Below are positions 12,108-22,829 of a stretch of 64,000 bases of DNA, one piece after another. The stretch covers positions 23,736,049 through 23,800,048 of the forward strand of contig CM042181.1 in assembly GCA_023376005.1 (NCBI GenBank), given 5' to 3'. The notes under the pieces were generated by a model, which saw nothing but the letters and a program-made list of their open reading frames with translations, had not been told where the DNA came from and did not search any database. Numbering within the stretch: position 1 is the first letter of the stretch; each line of letters opens with the position of its first letter. This DNA is from Doryteuthis pealeii (lineage: Eukaryota; Mollusca; Cephalopoda; Myopsida; Loliginidae). Made by a program: the position numbers and the translations under genes.

Positions 12108-12460
12108 AAATTTCTGAGGAACTAAAAAAAAAATTATATGACTCATTTCATTGTATCCACCCGAGCAGGCCTCGATCCACCCCCTCATAAACGGGGATTA
12201 CCCACAATATCTAATGAGTTAGGAGGAACTGTAAACTTAGGGTTTTTTTTTTTAAATTTCCCCAAACTTCTTTCATTTTTGAGTCGCGCTGAGCACGCCT
12301 CAAAAATGAAAGAAGTTTTGGGAAATTAAAAAAAAGTTTACAGTTCCTCCTAACTCATTAGATATTGTGGGTAATCCCCGGTTTATGAGGGGGTGGATAC
12401 AGTGAAATGAGTCATATAATTGTTTTTAGTTCCTCAAAAACGTTTACTTTTGTTTTATCT
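12108..12460. repeat. near-perfect long palindrome (fold-back element)
   Basis: Arms at about 12114-12280 and 12298-12445 pair over about 150 bases (ctaatgagttaggaggaact with its complement; ccaaacttctttcatttttg with its complement). The loop of about 16 bases, around gcgctgagcacg, is GC-rich. DNA or RNA here would form a very long hairpin. No target duplication was clear. Confidence 0.85.
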
Positions 12461-13860
12461 GTTTAGTGTTTACTTGTCATTAGTTAATGAACAACAAAAG
12501 AAGAAAGGTGTTATCTTCAAATCAAGCCTCCTTTTCTCAACTCGGATTATCGGATACTTTTAAAAACCAAGGATCCTTAATTTCAATCCTCTTCTTGACG
12601 CTTCCTCTTTCTCACCTTATTGTCCAAATCATTTGGTCATAACATTGATTTTTCTCATATTTTTCTCTTATTATCTTCGTCGTCCAAGAAATTGAAACTG
12701 TTTTTTCCTTTTGCAATTCACAGTATTTAATTAAGCAAACATTCCAAACAAAATAGGGTTACACTTTTCGCAAAATACATTTTCAGATGTTGAAACTTAA
12801 AAACTGAAAACTTAAAAAAACTAAATTGGAAAATAATTTGTTACAACTTTTTTTAAAATTAAGAAAAAAATATATTTCAGTTTCTTAAAATTGGCGCGCT
12901 TGCGCGTATTAAACATTTTAGGAGTAAAAAAAATCGTTTGTTTTGTAATTCTAATTTTATTTGAAGACATTTTTATCATAAAGCTGTTAGAATATTTTTT
13001 GTTATTTAAAGAAATATATTATTTAAGTACGATCCAGGGGTAAACAATAACAAACATTTTTATTTCGTCAAATCTATTTTTAGAAATTGAAAGTAAATTT
13101 TAACTCGTATGTATTTCTCGGAAGCAACTGGAAGTTTTGATAATTAATGTTTTTGTGTTGCATTCTGACTAAATTTAAGTTAGCAAAGTTTTGAAGTCTC
13201 TTCTGTGGATCATTTGTATATTTAGTTCTTGACGACTGAAAAAGCCAACAAAACAAAACAAAAAACAAACAACAAACAATTTATTTTTTCGTTTTTTTGT
13301 TAAAATCATAAGTTGGTGTTCTTTCCACTATTTTTTAATACTAAAAAAATAACAAAAACAAATTCTGTTTGCTGAGTAAATTTAAATTACTAAAGTTTGG
13401 TTGTCTCCGCTATTTAACAAAAAAACAAATTCTGTTACCCGTGGATTAAAGAAAGTTCTCCTTCAAGATTGGACAATTTTAACAAATGGATTTCATCGAA
13501 GAAAAAGATTTAATCAGGTTATTCGATTTTTTAGAATTTTCTTTCCTGCTTTAAAAGTCGCCCGGTAAAGTTTTATGGAAAAATAGTTGGTACAATTATT
13601 CTTTATGTTAATTAGCAACTTTCTCCGTTTGAACCTCTTAGTGTTGGTATCAAAATCGACCTACCCTATTGTACACATTATGGGAAAAGTTACTAAACAT
13701 CCCTCAAAATTATTTTATCGGAAATGATCTTTAGTATAATTTGAAAGAAATAAGATTAAAGAAAACTCCAATATTTTTTTTAACCCCCCTCCTTATTTTA
13801 TTTTATGAAATCTGAAAAAAATGAACCGATAAAAAACGATTTTTAATTTTTTTCTATAAA
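12460..13860. other. AT-rich DNA, nothing recognised
   Basis: No coding region or named repeat could be supported. The part from about 13650 onward may already belong to the AT-rich repeat at 13866-14390. Confidence 0.4.
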
Positions 13861-13865
13861 GATAA

Positions 13866-14390
13866 GTAGGTACCACCAATTTGACCCTGTGCAATTTACC
13901 CCCCCCCTACATTTAACACAATGAAACTTGCAGAAAAATTAATATTTTCTTGAAAAGTTTTTTCATTCGAAAGAAAAAACATTAAACAAATTCCTGATGA
14001 TTTTTTAAATTTTTATCAGCTTACGAAAATAATGAAAATTATGATTGAAAAACAATGTTTTCATTTTTTGCACTGTTAAATCAACTGAAATTTAACGTAG
14101 CTAGAAACAAGTTACGATAAGAGGATCTTTAAAAAATTCTATGAAAAATCAATTAATGGTCCGATTTTCACGAAAATTTCCATAAATGTTTATCATTGGA
14201 TGTAAATATATCTGAAATAGTTTTTTTCTAAAATATATTAGGGGAAATATTTTTTACGAGGTCTATTACCACCCCCCCTATTTTATTTTATGAGATAAAA
14301 AAAATGACGTGAAAAAAAAATTTGGTACTTTTTTTTCTATAAAGATAAGAGGCTGAATAACTATATCAATGAAATTGTATAACGTACCGA
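13866..14390 (-). repeat. AT-rich interspersed repeat, copy 2 (partner at 4085-4605)
   Basis: Inverted relative to copy 1. Begins at taccaccaatttgaccctgt and runs through the tttacccccccc tract to the ataactatatcaatgaaattgt end. A further fragment (ggtggtacctaaagataagag) lies at 15450-15490, so the family may be longer than the aligned part. Confidence 0.7.
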
Positions 14391-14399
14391 ACTATAGTT

Positions 14400-15840
14400 T
14401 TTTTAGGAAAAATTAATGAAATCGGAAATAAAAAGTGCAAAAAAATTTCATAATATCAATATTTGAAAACCTTTTTTTTTTGCATGTAATTGGTATGTAC
14501 TATATTCTATTAAATTATCAAAAAAAAAATTTTTTTTTAAGAAATTAATTTTTACGAGATTTTCAATCTTTTGTGTGATTAAATATTTTTATTTTCTATG
14601 TGAAATAAATTAAATATTTTTTTTCTGTGGAAAAAAATCGAATTTTTCACGGATATTTAAAAATATGAATTTTAGAATTCAGGTGAACTAAAAGTTGGTC
14701 CGATCCGTGCTCGATTAATATTTTTAAAAGAATTTGTAATTTTTATTGTTGAATAGTAATGTGTGATTCTTAGAATATACGTAAGAGCAAAACTGACATA
14801 TGACGAGACGCTTCTCGGTAACTAAAGTTTGTTTTTCTGAGCGTAAAAAATTATTTTATTTAACTTTTACGACCAATTAGAATAAAAATAATATATTGAA
14901 TGATTGTTTTATCAGTTTTTCTCTTAGAAAAAATATTCAAATTTTCATTTTATTTTCGATTTTAATAATTAATACTAAAATTGAAGACTTTTTTTTAATG
15001 TCAATTTCACTGCGAAATTTTAAGATTAAATTTTTTCAAGTTTTTATTCATAGTAAATTGTAATATTAAAGTTTTTAAAGATTTTATTCATTTTAAATTG
15101 TAATATTAAAGTTTTTAAAGATTTTATTCATTTTAATAGAAAAAATTTGGCTAAAAAAGTTTGTCCGTTATATCCATCCGTACTTAGATGCATAACCGTA
15201 AGAGGGTAATAACATGTATTTCTTTCTCTCTAAATCGTGGCTTGAAAATTACCCTTTCGCACGTAATATGGATAGTTTTGTTTATTTTTTAAGATAACGA
15301 TGTAATTTTTCCCAATCGGATAATTTGATCTTTGAACTAACTATTTTTCTTTGTAACAACCCTGTACGATCTTTTTTTAACGAGATTTTTGATAAACAAA
15401 GTTCGGAAATATCTATTTCCATTTTATTCAAGATGGCCTAAACAGTTTGGTGGTACCTAAAGATAAGAGTCTGAATAATTATATCAGAAGATTTTTTTAT
15501 AAGTTTCTATTTTTTTTTTTTTTTTTTTTTTTGTAAAAGAACCCTAGGTATCACCAAAACATAACCTATATAACAGTTTGTCTATTTATTCGTGCATATG
15601 CCTTAATATTTAAGTTTTTAAAAAATGGGAAAATAGGGTGCAATATTACTCTTCAAGCATTTTTCTTTTTACTTTATTCATTTTTGTAGCTTAATCTCTA
15701 TGGATGTGATTATTAAAACGCCTTACAATGGCCAATCCACCATTCTAATGTTATTTTATCGTAAATTTAATGTTAACTGTCTTCGAAAATATAGATCGAA
15801 CCTTCATAATTTTCAACATGAAATAGAACATTTAGTAATA
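14400..15840. other. AT-rich DNA with a short tandem repeat
   Basis: Mostly unassigned. Around 15050-15140 a segment of about 60 bases (aattgtaatattaaagtttt) is repeated in tandem. A T-run lies at about 15509-15532. Confidence 0.45.
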
Positions 15841-15965
15841 GCGAATGTGTATATGTATTTACTTTGTTGTTAATTGTTTTATTTTCATAGTTTCCTCCAG
15901 ACAGACATACATACACACAACTACCCTTTATATATGGATAGATAGAAAATAGATAGATGTAAAAA
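15840..15965 (+). repeat. fragment of the repeat found at 60080-60960
   Basis: aatgtgtatatgtatttact, cagacatacatacacacaac and ctttatatatggatagatag match the 3' part of the duplicated unit near 60.4 and 60.9 kb. Confidence 0.6.
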
Positions 15966-16082
15966 TACTGAATAAATAAATTTGACTGATTAGATAAAGT
16001 ATCTTATGTGAATATAACTCTTTTTAGTCTTTATTTTTTTAAGTATTGGTTTTTATTGGATGATATTTTTTCTCTTTTTATA

Positions 16083-16216
16083 AAAGTCCACAAGAGAACC
16101 ACTATAAAAAAAAAGTCGCTTAATGGAGATAAACTTTTTCTGAGAATTTATTGGCAAGAGGACCACTATACAAAAAAAGTCACTTAAAAGATTTAAACTT
16201 TTTCCGAGAATTTATT
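16083..16216 (+). repeat. tandem duplication, about 67-base unit
   Basis: Two copies of a unit starting caagagaaccactata and ending gagaatttattgg. The end of the second copy coincides with the left target duplication of the Merlin-like element. Confidence 0.75.
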
Positions 16217-16366
16217 GGCACTCCTGAACTTTATCGATTGTTTTACTTTCAATTCGTTTTTTAAATTTTTTTTATCAGTTTGTTTAGGAGTGGTTTTAAG
16301 TAATTTTTGTACCCAAAATTTTCTACCCACTTTTCATAATTTTAATCATTTTTCATTATTTTTATC

Positions 16367-16712
16367 ATGACTTCTTTAGTCTTGAATGACCTTGTTCTAG
16401 ACAAAGCAGGAGCTGTGAAATTCCTACAAGATAAAGGGACTCTTTACATAGATTGAAAATGTGATGCTGGGCACGAAATTGTTTTACAATTTTCAGTTAA
16501 GGAGGATACATGAAGATGTAGACATGATGGTTGTAATCAGGAATATGGTTGGCAGGATGTCATCTGACTTACTGGCAGCTCATATTATTTATTTATGCCT
16601 GATCGTATAAACTGACTACCACCAGTCTATTTTGCCAATGTGAGTTTGAAATTTCAGAACACTAATCTCTACAATAGAGAAAGTAAGAGAAGTTTTTGGT
16701 GACACTTTATTA
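16367..16712 (+). pseudogene. Merlin/ISXO2-like transposase N-terminal relic
   Basis: From an ATG at 16367, one frame reads AVKFLQDKGTLYID, then KCDAGHEIVLQFSVKEDT, then RCRHDGCNQEYGWQDV. This resembles the N-terminal zinc-binding region of ISXO2-like transposases (FLQ..G.L...C..GH, then W.C....C). The frame is interrupted by five TGA codons but by no TAA or TAG until the MITE junction. One TGA stands where the family has Trp before RC. A short piece of the catalytic part (VIGGPGMT, NQWVFGEANIS) resumes after the MITE at about 17187-17255 in a shifted frame. The gene is dead or, less likely, spliced. Confidence 0.65.
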
Positions 16713-16713
16713 A

Positions 16714-17175
16714 CTCTTAACATCCTATACCACCTCATTTCACCTGGCCGAAAGTCGCATTCGTTTTCCTAATCCGACCCAAACGAACGATAGCCTTTGT
16801 TTGAGGGCCGGGTTAGCTCAGTCGGTAGAGCGTTCGGCTAGAAACCACAAGTTTCCTAGTTCGATACCGGTCCTCGCCAACTCAGCGTATGAGTAGCACA
16901 GGGATCTGTGCAGTAAAGTAAGGAGCTGGTGGTAGGTGTGGCGCTCCACCTCAGATGCTAAAACAATCTCCTTGGTCTAGTGCTATTGAAAAGGGGATAG
17001 ACTCCCTCGCTGACTGGCTGATACCGACTTTAGGCCGCCCCATCGACTTTTAAAAAAGTTTTTAAGTGAAATAACAGGTAACTTTAAATGAAAAGGCCTT
17101 TTTTTTAGCATTTTTGATAAATCCTTATAGGAATGGGGCTCTTGATTTAGAAAATTCTCAACAGGATGTTAAGAG
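16714..17175. mobile_element. TTAA-flanked piggyBac-like MITE nested in the Merlin relic
   Basis: A 462-base element has perfect 13-base inverted ends CTCTTAACATCCT and AGGATGTTAAGAG. It is flanked on both sides by TTAA (16710-16713 and 17176-17179), the target of piggyBac transposases. It carries SINE family C inside and no coding sequence of its own. The Merlin coding relic continues on both sides, so this insertion is the younger event. Confidence 0.8.
16797..17050 (+). repeat. SINE family C copy with tRNA-like head
   Basis: The head gggccgggttagctcagtcg contains a perfect polymerase III box A (TAGCTCAGTCGG) and a box-B-like AGTTCGATACC at about 16857. The 5' GGGCCGG can pair with CCGGTCC near 16866. 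The body (gggatctgtgcagtaaagta, ggtggtaggtgtggcgctcc, ccttggtctagtgc, gactccctcgctg) recurs at 6455-6705 and 21215-21320. The anticodon arm does not fold cleanly, so this is a tRNA-derived SINE rather than a tRNA gene. Confidence 0.8.
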
Positions 17176-17466
17176 TTAAAGAAAAACACTGTCATTGGTG
17201 GGCCTGGTATGACCAACCAGTGGGTTTTTGGAGAGGCAAACATATCTATTGCTCAATGGTCTTATTTTTTTAAGTTATGACAATTTACTGAACACTGCTT
17301 TAAAATGAAACTTAAACTATTGAGAAAGTTTAGGAGTGCCAATTTATTAATATAAAAACATTCATGGATCATTACTCTTTTGAAACACTACTTTAGAAGA
17401 AAAGGGGCGTGGCTTGTCAGTAATAAATTATAACATTGCCAATAAAATGTGCATGTTTTTTTTTGT

Positions 17467-17775
17467 ATAATACCCTTGGGAAAGGTATGAATCCAACTAC
17501 TCTCGCTCCAGCTATGGGTAACTAGTAGGACAGACTGGGCTCTTTAACATTGGATAGGCTGTTTGCATATCACACAGCGCTAATACCCCTGGGAAAGGTA
17601 TGAATCCAACTATTCTCCCTCCAGCTATGGGTAAATAGTAGGGCAAACTGGGCTCTTTAATCTTGGTTAGGCAACTAGTCTAGAAGGAAAACTCTGAATT
17701 CAAACCTGTTAAACTCTGCTTGGGGTGGTCACTATTAGAATAGGCTCAGTCCTAATTAGTGATCTATTTCACTAA
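17467..17775 (+). repeat. SINE family A, two partial copies, tail type I
   Basis: The body segment (acccttgggaaaggtatgaa, ctccagctatgggtaa) occurs twice in a row, at 17470-17560 and 17578-17700. The second copy runs into ggggtggtcactattagaat and the type I tail. The tRNA-like heads are lacking. Confidence 0.75.
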
Positions 17776-17904
17776 TTTAAATTCTAATTTAAAATGTATA
17801 TACTTAGTTTTTGTTGAGCACAAAACATGTTATTAAATCTTTAACTTTTTTCACTCATATATAAGAACCTTCTTAAATTCATTGTTATATTTTGGAACAG
17901 CTGA

Positions 17905-18925
17905 AGTATGGATGGCAATCCCCTACCTCCGATAAAACACTATATTGATTCACAATAGCAAAAGTTTAATCTGACATTAAGACATTAGGCAACATTCTAA
18001 GATTTTCTCGAGGTTCTTTTTCTCAGGTTTCTTTTAATGATATCTCTGCTAAAGATTTTTTGTCTTTTTTTTTTCTGCCTTAAAGTTGGCACCTTTCTGT
18101 TACTAAGGACGATGGAGTAATGTCCCCCCACAAAAAAATTATCTGCATCTGCACAAGTGACTCTGCTGGCCAATTCTTGAATGACAGTCTTTGGTGCACT
18201 GACTGCACACAAACTGTAATTGTTTTCTGGGCTACTGTCTTTTTTCTCTCTTTCTGTCTCTTGCTTAACGTTAAGGCGCCAGGCTGCTCTTTTTTTGCAT
18301 CTACCTCCCACGTGTTTGTGTCGATATGGCATATCCTCATGTTTCTCCTATAGACATCTTTAAATCGTAGGCGTGGTATGAGCAGAACTTTTTACTAATT
18401 TGCTGTACAAAAAATCTTTTGGGTTGCGGCCATTTTCCATTCTCCTGACATGTTCATGTCTTAAAGATCTTTGGCTTTATGAAGTTTTCTTAGTAATCTT
18501 CTTTTTTTTTTCTTCTTTGCAAAGTTTTATCAAAATTGTTCCAAGAATAAAGAAATGGTGAAGAAATTACTAAATTTCTTGTTTTGAATTGGTCCGTGAT
18601 TTGACATATTTTTTTAACAAAATCATGTCCACTTTTGTACCCCCAATTTCAATGGCTTTGAATTTTCATTACTTTGGGGATATTTGCATAATTCAAACAG
18701 TTCTGAACTCCAATTACAAAGCTCTATATAACTAATATGATTAAATAACAATAACCTCAAATAAAAAAAATCAACTGGAAATGCTATACTGATCCACAAT
18801 AGCAAAAGTATAATCCAACATTAAGACATATAATAGGTGACATTCTTGTATTCTAAGATTATCTAGAAGTTCTTTCAACAGGTTTCTTTTAATGATGTCT
18901 CTGCTAAATATTTTTTTTCTTTTTT
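17905..18925 (+). repeat. tandem duplication upstream of the VCPIP1 homologue
   Basis: The block at 17930-18085 (ttcacaatagcaaaagttta, ggtttcttttaatgatatct, tctgccttaaa) recurs at 18785-18935 with about 85-90% identity by eye. Flanking pieces (ttgatgaagttttctta near 18475 and 18940) also match. The unit is about 870 bases. The second copy abuts the first coding exon, so the duplication may have copied 5' untranslated or promoter sequence. Frames inside (for example 17997-18340, both strands) show no family signature. Confidence 0.65.
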
Positions 18926-18996
18926 TTTTCTGCTTTAACTTGATGAAGTTTTCTTATTCTTTTTTTTTCCTTATTTTTTGTAGCCTTTTTTCCCAA

Positions 18997-19732
18997 ATGT
19001 TGGACATGTCTGGCTCTTGCTCAATTGCCAGCTGCAAAGCCAATTTGGTTTTTTCATCTGATGCTGCCATTGTTCAGTGCAATTTTTGTGATAAGAATCA
19101 CAAGAAAGAGACAATTAGTGACATCAAAGTGAATGGAATTTCCAGTTATGTATGCAAATTGTTATCTCCACTGCTGACTCGTTACGGAATGACGAAGAAC
19201 ACGGGTGAGGCAAAATTGTTGTCCGAGATGGGCAAGGGGGAGATTTTTGATTGCAGCCGTCTTAGTAGGTTCGCATTTCTCATAGAACCTTGCAACCTCA
19301 AAGTCTCTGGTTATGGTTATGACTCTACGGGTAGCCATGACTATTTAGCCAAGACCCTGCATAAAATCAAAAGCGTAAATGCAAATGATGATCGTCTTGT
19401 GCCAATACATGCTGATGGTGATGGACACTGTCTTGTCCATGCCATTTCTCGAGCTCTTGTTGGACGTGAACTCTTTTGGCATGCTCTCAGGGAAAACTTA
19501 CAGATTCATTTCATTAAGAAGTTGAATTTGTACAAAATGCAATTTGAGGATTTTATTCAACCTTGTGAATGGCAAATTATAATTGATGAGTGTAAACCAG
19601 ATTTTGTTCCTCATGAAGGTGAGCAGCTTGGACTCCGGAATATTCACATATTTGGTTTGGCCAATGTCCTGAGACGTCCAATTGTCCTATTGGATTCTAT
19701 TGTTGGGATGGAAAGTTCAGGTGATTATTCAG
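18997..19732 (+). CDS. VCPIP1: VCPIP1-type OTU deubiquitinase, first coding exon
   Basis: Encodes the N-terminus and most of the OTU catalytic core of a VCPIP1 (VCIP135) homologue. This cysteine protease removes ubiquitin and works with the VCP/p97-p47 complex in Golgi and ER membrane fusion after mitosis. A zinc-binding motif comes first (residues C8, C13, C28, C31). CKLLSPLLTRYGM and GEIFDCSRLSRFAFLIEP follow. The catalytic loop HADGDGHCLVHA has Asp142 and the nucleophile Cys145. ALVGRELFWHALRENL and LGLRNIHIFGLANVL match the family very closely. The exon follows an acceptor (tttttgtag, ending 18983). I chose the ATG at 18997; a second ATG is at 19006. In-frame ATGs at 18892/18895 lie in duplicated upstream DNA before the acceptor and are unlikely. 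Donor AG|GTAAGT at 19733, phase 1. Confidence 0.93.
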
Positions 19733-19780
19733 GTAAGTTTCTGCTTTTTCCATTTGTGTTATATACCCTACACCTAAGAG

Positions 19781-20230
19781 CATTAATGGGCATGTCCCGA
19801 TCCTCATCTACCCTGCCTATGGGCATGTCCCGATCCTCATCTACCCTGCTATGGACATTAATGGGCATGTCCCAATCCTCATCTACCCTGCCTATGGACA
19901 TTAATGGGCATGTCCTAATCCTCATCTACCCTGCCTATGGGCATTAATGGGCATGTCCCGATCCTCATCTACCCTGCCTATGGACATTAATGGGCATGTC
20001 CCAATCCTCATCTACCCTGCCTATGGACATTAATGGGCATGTCCTAATCCTCATCTACCCTGCCTATGGGCATGAATGGGCATGTCCAGATCCTCATCTA
20101 CCCTGCCTATGGACATTAATGGGCATGTCCCAATCCTCATCTACCCTGCTATGGACATTAATGGCATGTCCCAATCCTCATACCCTGCCTATGGACATTA
20201 ATGGGCATGTCCTAATCCTTATAAATGTGG
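19781..20230 (+). repeat. minisatellite in intron 1 of the VCPIP1 homologue
   Basis: About ten imperfect copies of a unit of roughly 33-44 bases (gggcatgtcccaatcctcat, ctaccctgcctatggacatt). It starts about 50 bases after the exon 1 donor. The exon 1 reading frame stays open for about 70 codons into it, but the sequence is repeat, not protein. Confidence 0.9.
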
Positions 20231-20809
20231 AAGTATTATGCTGACTGAGTAGTCTGATACCACTAGCAGTGCTTTACCTTCCTTCCCACTGCTGGCAAGT
20301 ATTGTATTTTGTTAATATTTTAAAGATTCCATTTTATTTCCAACCTCCATTTGGTTATTTCTTTTTTAGTAACTTTTGTTAAGTTAGAACAATTAGTTTG
20401 GTAGGAAGAGATAATTTTTAAATAAGAACTATAAAGGATGAGAAGAAAAAAATGCTTGTTGAAATGTATTGCTACTTTAGATTAAAGTCGTAATATAAAT
20501 TTTGTTAGTTTTCTACTTATAATTACACGGGAAGGCCTCCAAAATATTTACCTATATGATTGCTCCAACTTCAGAGATGCTGATAGGTATGCATCCTACG
20601 TCCCTGACACACAACAATCTAAAAGGACGCAGTAAAATCATATCCATGTGTCCCAGTATTTTTATTTTCTTCCCCACCATTTCAAACTAACTGTAAATAC
20701 ATTTTAATATTTTCTTAGAAACAAATTACACAGGATAGGTTACAGGATAGGAGTTAGACGGCTTTAGTTGGGACCCATACATTTTCCCGGGACTCATTCA
20801 AAGTAAATA

Positions 20810-21090
20810 TGTGCGCCCCAACCCTTTTTATCATATATGTTAGAATGTAGTGACTGAGGGTCTTCATGTCCTGGGAATGATGTTAAACTCTATCTGATGG
20901 TGAGGTTCCAGTTCTGGAGATTTACCCTGAGTGGTAGTAATTGTTAGGGTCCCATCTATAGATTAAATAGAAAGATATATTTATAAAAAAAAAATGAGTA
21001 TCAATTAATTAAGAATGAATTTATTTCAAAAACTTTGTCAGCATTAAATGACCCACTGAGGTTGATATGACGTAAAACAAACCAAACCAA
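20810..21090 (+). repeat. repeat family B, 5'-truncated
   Basis: caacccttttt-atcatatat, gggtcttcatgtcctgggaa, ggtgaggttccagttctgga, and the 3' end gaggttgatatg-cgtaaaac with AAACC repeats. Confidence 0.75.
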
Positions 21091-21214
21091 ACCAAAATAT
21101 TTAGAAATCACAGAAACGTTTGTTTTACATTCTAACATTTAAACATGTATCTATTTTTCTATATAATCACCATTTCAGTTGATGCATTTTTGTATGCCCA
21201 TATCATATCAGCTT

Positions 21215-21320
21215 GCCGCCATGCAGAAGCAAAAACAATCTTCTTGGTCTAGTGCTAGTGCAAAGGGGATAGACTCTCTCGCTGATTGGTTGATACCGAC
21301 TTTAGGCCACTCTGACGACT
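21215..21320 (+). repeat. SINE family C 3' fragment
   Basis: cttggtctagtgctagtg, aaggggatagactctctcgc and gataccgactttaggccac match the 3' half of the family C copy at 16797-17050. Confidence 0.75.
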
Positions 21321-21965
21321 TAAAAAAAAATTTACTCTGATGATGAGAAAGATTTTCAAAGCAGAAATATTCACTTCTCTACGTTGAACACCAATAATTT
21401 TTATGCCAGAATTTTCTCCATTCTTATAATGAATTACACAAAGATTTTTATGGTAAAATGCTACAAGTTTTGTGTGTTTTTATCCATGTTACCTTGTGAA
21501 AAATGTCCCATTAGATTTACCCTATTCCTAAACCCAGGGATGCTGATAGCTTTTTGATTGTGCATCCTGGGATGCATATATTTGCTTTGAATGAGTCCCC
21601 GGGAAATTTGTTGGGTCCCAACTAAAGTTTCTTAATAAATTGTAGGGTTTTTATTTATGATCTGGGGAAACATTACAACTCCTACCTTGTAACCTATCCT
21701 GTGTAATTCATTTCTAAGAAACTATTGAAATGTATTTACAGTTAGGTGAAGACGAAAGAAAAACACTGGGATGAATGGATAAGATTTTACTGTGTCCTTT
21801 TAGATTTTTGTGCGTCAGGGATACAAGATGCGTACCTATCAGCATCTCTGTAAACATACACACAATTACTATACTGAATACTAATGTTTCAAACTATTTT
21901 ACAAACTCTAAAATTGAGGTACATGCTCTTATTAGTTTACTAGTGTTATTGTAATTAGCAGAGTT

Positions 21966-22092
21966 GGAACAAAAATCTTCTGACTCCAACTACTCTTAGC
22001 CCCTCTGACTCCAACTACTCTTAGCCCCTCTGACTCCAACTACTCTTAGCCCCTCTGACTCTCTTAGCCCCTCTGACTCCAACTACTCTTTA
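21966..22092 (+). repeat. minisatellite, 26-base unit
   Basis: About four to five copies of ctctgactccaactactctt / agcccc occur in tandem, some truncated. It lies in intron 1 of the VCPIP1 homologue. Confidence 0.9.
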
Positions 22093-22094
22093 TG

Positions 22095-22820
22095 TAATTA
22101 AGTGATTATGGCCTACAAATAAATATAAAACCATGATTTAAAAAATTAATCTATTTATAAGGAGTGTGCACTGTATAACTTTCCAGATTAAACTAGGGCC
22201 TTATAAAGTGTAAATTTAACTGGAGTCAGTCTGTATTGTTTTACTGACTCCAACTCTGAATCCAGTAACCCCTTAATTGCTTCTGACTAGCATTACCAGC
22301 TTGTTTCGTAAAATCGTTGGACATAAACAATTTTTCACCTTAATTGATTCAAATCGCAATTTCTCAGGTATTTCTGATCCAATCTTAAAAATATTTATAT
22401 GGTTGGAATGAAAATAAAATATTCTTTTTAAATATGTAATTTTTATTTGTTTTTATACATTGAATTATTTTTTACAGCGAGTTAAAGTGATATTTTGCTT
22501 AAAAAAAGCTGAAAACATAAAATATGCCTTTTTTTTTTCTTTTTTTTTTTTTTAAGACTAATTTTTACATGCTACTTTGTTTTTCAGAATCATAGTGGCT
22601 AATCTTTATCAATATTCTTGAAATCTGAATCCAACTCTACACCGCCCTGGTAATTAGATTGCCTGAGTGTTGTGCTAGTAAAATCTCTACTATGGGTTCA
22701 ACGAGTTACTTAGTATTTGGTATTATGTAGCATAATTATTAGGGTCTACCAGGAATTTGGGATTAAAAATAAAACCGTATTCGGATTTCTAGAGAAAGAG
22801 GGGAAGAAGAAATAAGAACA
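22095..22820. other. intronic AT-rich DNA
   Basis: Part of the first VCPIP1 intron. No feature supported apart from T-runs near 22530-22555. Confidence 0.5.
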
Positions 22821-22829
22821 AACAAAGGT

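Larger units (their letters stand above)
16217..17340 (+). mobile_element. Merlin-like (IS1595/ISXO2-type) transposon relic
   Basis: Inverted ends ggcactcctgaactttatcg (left) and aaagtttaggagtgcc (right) are flanked by the exact 8-base repeat AATTTATT (16209-16216 and 17341-17348). This fits Merlin elements, which make 8-9 base duplications. A transposase relic lies inside, and a TTAA-flanked MITE has been inserted at 16714-17175. Without the insert the element is only about 660 bases, so its interior has also been deleted. Confidence 0.75.
20573..21849. mobile_element. fold-back element with about 250-base arms, in intron 1
   Basis: Ends agagatgctgataggtatgc and gcgtacctatcagcatctct are inverted copies. 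The arms (about 20573-20815 and 21560-21849) also share ggataggttacaggatag-like, gggactcattcaaagtaaat and tgggaccca blocks with their complements. The interior holds a family B fragment and a family C fragment. The 1.28 kb total and lack of coding suggest a non-autonomous DNA transposon. No target duplication was seen. Confidence 0.75.

Noticed and set aside
16797..16873. A functional tRNA gene
   Set aside because: Box A is perfect but the anticodon and T arms do not form properly, and the sequence continues into a repeated SINE body.
17997..18353. Overlapping frames on both strands upstream of the deubiquitinase
   Set aside because: They overlap each other in a duplicated non-coding block without any family match.
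18892..18996. Upstream in-frame ATGs giving a hydrophobic N-terminal extension of the deubiquitinase
   Set aside because: They lie in duplicated upstream DNA before a good splice acceptor, and the family does not start with a membrane segment.
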